A program made the position numbers and the translations under genes. The notes under the pieces are model-generated. The model saw only the letters and a list, made by a program, of their open reading frames with translations, ran no database searches and was not told where the DNA came from. From JAEUNJ01 sp052035955 (GTDB taxonomy: Bacteria; Pseudomonadota; Gammaproteobacteria; Burkholderiales; Rhodocyclaceae), in the NCBI GenBank assembly GCA_052035955.1, contig JBPOHD010000109.1, positions 1 to 34,727 of the forward strand: 34,727 nt of DNA, read 5' to 3'. The number at the start of each line of letters is the position of its first letter. Position 1 is the first letter of the stretch. This document shows positions 32,195-34,727 of this stretch, in pieces.

Positions 32195-33982
32195 TCAGAC
32201 CGGCGGCGCCACCTTCAACACCTCGTCGATGGTCGTCAGCCCGGCCGCCACCTTCATGGCCCCCGACACCCGCAGGGGCTTCATGCCTTCCCGTATGCCC
32301 TGGTCCCGCAGGCGCGCCAGGTCCGCGTGCCCGGCCACCAGTTTCTTGAGTTCCGGGCTCATGCCGAGGATCTCGTAGAGCCCGACGCGTCCCTGGTAGC
32401 CGGTCATCCGGCACTCGAGGCAGCCGACGGGGTGATAGAGCTTTGCCGGCTTGGTCGATTTCCAGGGCGCCACCATCAGGTCCCAGGCTTCCCCATCCTC
32501 GGCCCTCAGTCCTCCCGCCTTCTTGCAGTGGGGGCAGAGCGTCCGCACCAGCCGCTGGGCCATGACTCCCAGCACCGTCGCCTGCAGCAGGTAGGGCGGC
32601 ACGCCCAGGTCGAGCATCCGCGTGATGGCCGAGGGCGCATCGTTGGTATGGAGGGTGGAGAGCACCAGGTGCCCGGTGAGCGCCGCCTGGATGGCCATGT
32701 CGGCCGTCTCCAGGTCACGGATCTCGCCGACCATGATGATGTCCGGATCCTGCCGCATCAGCGCGCGGATTCCCTCGGCGAAGCCGACCCCGATGTCGGC
32801 CACCACCTGCACCTGGTTGAAGGCCGGCTCCACCATCTCGATCGGATCCTCGAGGGTGCAGACATTGACCTCCGGCGTCGCCAGTTGCTTCAGCGTGGTG
32901 TAGAGGGTCGTCGTCTTGCCGGAACCGGTGGGGCCCGTCACCAGGATGATGCCGTTGGGCCTGGCGGTCATCTCCTTCCAGCGCCGCAGGTCCTCCTCGC
33001 CGAAGCCCAGGTCGGCGAAATCGCGCACCAGCACCTCCGGGTCGAAGATGCGCATCACCACCTTCTCGCCGAAGGCGGTCGGCAGCGTCGACAGGCGGAG
33101 CTCGATCTCCTGCCCGTCCGGGGTGAGGGTCTTGATGCGCCCGTCCTGGGGCCGCCGCCGCTCCACCACGTCCATGCGCCCGAGCACCTTGATGCGGCTC
33201 GTCATGGCGTTCAGGACCGGCGTCGGGATCTGGTAGACCTGGTGCAACACACCGTCGATGCGGAAGCGCACGATGCCCAGGTCGCGCCGCGGCTCGATGT
33301 GGATGTCCGAGGCCCGTTGCTCGAAGGCGTACTGCCAGAGCCAGTCGACGATGCGCACGACGTGCTGGTCGTTGGCATCCAGGTTGCGGCCCTTGCCCAG
33401 CTCGACCAGTTGTTCGAAGTTGGAGACGCCGGTGCTCGCCACGTCGCCCCTCGCCATGGCCTTCTTCACCGACTTGGCCAGGTTGTAGAACTCCACCTGG
33501 TAGCGGGCGATGTCCTCCGGATTGGCGATGACCCGGCGGATCTCCTTGCGCAGGATCGGCTTCAGCTCTTCTTCCCAGGCGCGCTGGAACGGCTCCGCGG
33601 TGGCCACCACCACCTCGTGGGAACGGACCTCCACCGGCAGGATCCGGAAGCGGGTTGCATAGGCATTGGACATCACCTCGGTGACCGCCGAGAAGTTGAT
33701 CTTCAGCGGATCGATGTGGTAATGGTCCATGCCCGACCAGGTGGCCAGCCACCTGGACAGGAAATCCAGGTCGAGGAGCTTGTGGGGCGACTCCAGGGAC
33801 CTCCACTTCTGGTCGGCGATCACCACCAGGGGATGGGTCTCGCCCTTGAAGTAGCGGCGCTCCTGCTTGAAACGTGCCGCCTCCTCGACGGGCACGACAC
33901 CCTCGGCGACCAGGCCGTCCACGACCTCGGGCAGGGTCAGGCGGTGCTCTTTCTCGGTGACCGTTTCGGGAGCCTTAGTCAT
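32195..33982 (-). CDS. GspE/PilB-type secretion or pilus ATPase, stand-alone
   Basis: Hexameric ATPase of the type II secretion/type IV pilus family. The product has 595 residues. The N-terminal domain (about 1-165) is MshE/GspE-N-like, then the core: Walker A GPTGSGKTTTLY (350-361), Asp-box region ASDIHIEP (224-231), Walker B DPDIIMVGEIRD (412-423), His-box GHLVLSTLHTNDAP, and the zinc-binding Cys483, Cys486, Cys521, Cys524 (CPHC...CLEC). The reading frame continues far upstream, but the start at 33982 follows a good promoter and fits homology. No pilin, PilC/GspF or secretin gene is near, so which machine it powers is unknown. Confidence 0.92.
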   Translation of the reverse strand: MTKAPETVTEKEHRLTLPEVVDGLVAEGVVPVEEAARFKQERRYFKGETHPLVVIADQKWRSLESPHKLLDLDFLSRWLATWSGMDHYHIDPLKINFSAVTEVMSNAYATRFRILPVEVRSHEVVVATAEPFQRAWEEELKPILRKEIRRVIANPEDIARYQVEFYNLAKSVKKAMARGDVASTGVSNFEQLVELGKGRNLDANDQHVVRIVDWLWQYAFEQRASDIHIEPRRDLGIVRFRIDGVLHQVYQIPTPVLNAMTSRIKVLGRMDVVERRRPQDGRIKTLTPDGQEIELRLSTLPTAFGEKVVMRIFDPEVLVRDFADLGFGEEDLRRWKEMTARPNGIILVTGPTGSGKTTTLYTTLKQLATPEVNVCTLEDPIEMVEPAFNQVQVVADIGVGFAEGIRALMRQDPDIIMVGEIRDLETADMAIQAALTGHLVLSTLHTNDAPSAITRMLDLGVPPYLLQATVLGVMAQRLVRTLCPHCKKAGGLRAEDGEAWDLMVAPWKSTKPAKLYHPVGCLECRMTGYQGRVGLYEILGMSPELKKLVAGHADLARLRDQGIREGMKPLRVSGAMKVAAGLTTIDEVLKVAPPV

Positions 33983-33989
33983 GGCCGGC

Positions 33990-34018
33990 ACTATAGCCGA
34001 CCCCGGGGGATCGCTCAA
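33990..34018 (-). promoter_or_regulatory. Sigma-70-type promoter of the GspE-like gene, predicted leaderless
   Basis: On the minus strand, TTGAGC (34013-34018) and TATAGT (33990-33995) have 17-bp spacing. Seven bases (GCCGGCC) separate the -10 from the ATG, so the transcript should start at or next to the start codon. No ribosome site is seen. Confidence 0.72.
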
Positions 34019-34098
34019 ATGCCGCTTGCCTCGCCAGCCGATCGTCGCCGGACTATCATTGCCCGACGGCAGACGCCGGATTACGAGGAGAAGCGACC

Positions 34099-34530
34099 AT
34101 GATGAGACCGATCCTGTCGGCCCTCGCCGCCGCCCTGATTTCGCTGCCCGCCCTCGCCCAGCCCGGACCGGGCATGGGTGGCATGAGTGGCATGGGGGGA
34201 ATGGGCGGCATGGGAGGTGGCATGCGCGGTGGCGGGCCCGGCCCGGCCGCCCAAGGCGCCATCGACTGCTCCAAGGCGGGCGATCCGGCCCGTTGCGAGG
34301 CGCGCCAGAAGGCCCGCGGCGCCTGCCAGGACAAGCGCGGCCCGGCCCGTCGCCAGTGCATGGACGACCAGATGCCGCCAAGGGACTGCGGCAAGTCCCG
34401 CAACCCCCAACGCTGCGAGATGATGGAAGCGGCCCAGCAGGCCTGCAAGGGCAAGGTCGGCCCGGAGCGCCGGCAGTGCCTGCGCGACCAGGCGCCCGCC
34501 GCCAAGGGCGCGCCACCCGGGAAGCAGTGA
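34099..34530 (+). CDS. Secreted Met/Gly-rich protein with two Cys4 repeats, unknown function
   Basis: The product has 143 residues. A signal peptide runs to about residue 20 (ISLPALA|QPG). Residues 25-42 are a Gly-Met repeat (GMGGMSGMGGMGGMGGGM), and then two 35-residue repeats follow at 57-91 and 97-131. Each has Cys-x8-Cys-x9-Cys-x10-Cys (Cys57, 66, 76, 87 and 97, 106, 116, 127) and ends GPARRQCMDDQ or GPERRQCLRDQ. Eight cysteines in an exported protein suggest disulfides or metal binding; the Met-rich part could bind copper. I recognise no named family. A GAGGAG site lies ten bases before the ATG. The gene is divergent from the GspE-like gene. Confidence 0.85.
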   Translation: MMRPILSALAAALISLPALAQPGPGMGGMSGMGGMGGMGGGMRGGGPGPAAQGAIDCSKAGDPARCEARQKARGACQDKRGPARRQCMDDQMPPRDCGKSRNPQRCEMMEAAQQACKGKVGPERRQCLRDQAPAAKGAPPGKQ

Positions 34531-34599
34531 TCGGGCATCCCCCGGGGGTCCGCCCCCCGCGGCGGCCGAGGCCGGGCGCCCCCGGTCGCCGTCCGGCGG

Positions 34600-34727
34600 G
34601 CTAAGAACGCCTAACAAAATGATGATTGAGCCTTTCGCAGTTGGCGCCAGCAGATGACGCAGCAGGCGATCTTGAGGAAGGCTTCGTGGATATCGGCCAG
34701 TCGTTCGAATCGGACGCGCAGGCGGCG
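34600..34727 (-). mobile_element. End of an IS5-family insertion sequence (rest outside window)
   Basis: The transposase 3' end (34611-34727) is followed by a short AT-richer end sequence, CTAAGAACGCCTAACAAAAT on the plus strand, of the kind found as a terminal inverted repeat in IS5-family elements. The exact outer boundary cannot be set because the other end is not in the window. Confidence 0.65.
34611..34727 (-). CDS. IS5-family transposase, C-terminal fragment
   Basis: The last 38 residues of a DDE transposase, read inward from the window edge: RLRVRFERLADIHEAFLKI followed by ACCVICWRQL, ending at a TAG at 34611. The pattern RFERxADIHEAFLKxxCxxICW is typical of the IS5 family C-terminus. 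Whether the element is intact cannot be judged. It lies about 80 bp after the Cys-rich gene. Confidence 0.85.
   Translation of the reverse strand, partial: RRLRVRFERLADIHEAFLKIACCVICWRQLRKAQSSFC

Noticed and set aside
1..34727. CRISPR arrays, rRNA genes, prophage or defence islands
   Set aside because: No regularly spaced repeats, no rRNA signatures and no phage or nuclease gene clusters were seen on either strand.

Overview
The window is GC-rich, gene-dense chromosomal DNA from a proteobacterium. The gene set (class 2 PyrD, Aat plus Bpt leucyl-transferases, PrpE, DUF1841, an rnfABCDGE-nth cluster, a TfpX/TfpZ-like protein and a PilB/GspE ATPase) points to a betaproteobacterium, probably of the Rhodocyclales type. 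The placement is inferred from gene content only; there is no rRNA here to confirm it. Almost every base lies in or next to a gene, and no gap exceeds about 180 bp.

Layout. (1) 1-5.9 kb: polyphosphate turnover (partial ppx divergent from ppk1), a small membrane-anchored protein, a sterol-desaturase-family membrane hydroxylase and an RtcB RNA ligase. (2) 5.9-10.2 kb: tRNA-Val(GAC) with a clear promoter and terminator, then a minus-strand set acuI / receiver-pseudoGGDEF regulator / prpE that looks like a C3-acyl-CoA (propionate/acrylate) unit. (3) 10.3-15.8 kb: a secreted NlpC/P60 hydrolase, a patatin-like lipoprotein, and an FbpABC-type ferric iron transporter whose three genes are split into three transcription units with Fur-like sites at both divergent control regions. 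(4) 15.9-20.5 kb: the N-degron leucyl-transferases aat and bpt, a PAS-GGDEF diguanylate cyclase, pyrD and alanine dehydrogenase. (5) 20.6-28.4 kb: the Rnf electron-transport complex (A, B, C, D, G, E), an embedded TfpX/TfpZ-like membrane protein, nth, a DUF1841 gene and a HAD phosphatase, tightly packed with stop/start overlaps. (6) 28.4-31.2 kb: a MoxR AAA+ ATPase, a CoxE-like VWA protein and a Tat-signal FecR-domain protein in one apparent operon. (7) 31.3-34.7 kb: an oxygen-binding di-iron MBL-fold protein, a lone GspE/PilB-type ATPase, a secreted Met/Gly- and Cys-rich repeat protein, and the end of an IS5-family transposase cut by the window edge.

Most genes are familiar housekeeping or energy genes. 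The most interesting points are: a four-cysteine cluster in the C-terminal domain of the iron transporter ATPase; a receiver protein with a clearly degenerate GGDEF domain between acuI and prpE; the pilin-accessory-like gene inside the rnf operon; the MoxR-VWA-Tat/FecR trio; a secreted protein built from two identical-spacing Cys4 repeats; and two promoters whose predicted start site falls on or next to the start codon (leaderless mRNA). I found no CRISPR array, prophage or obvious new defence system.
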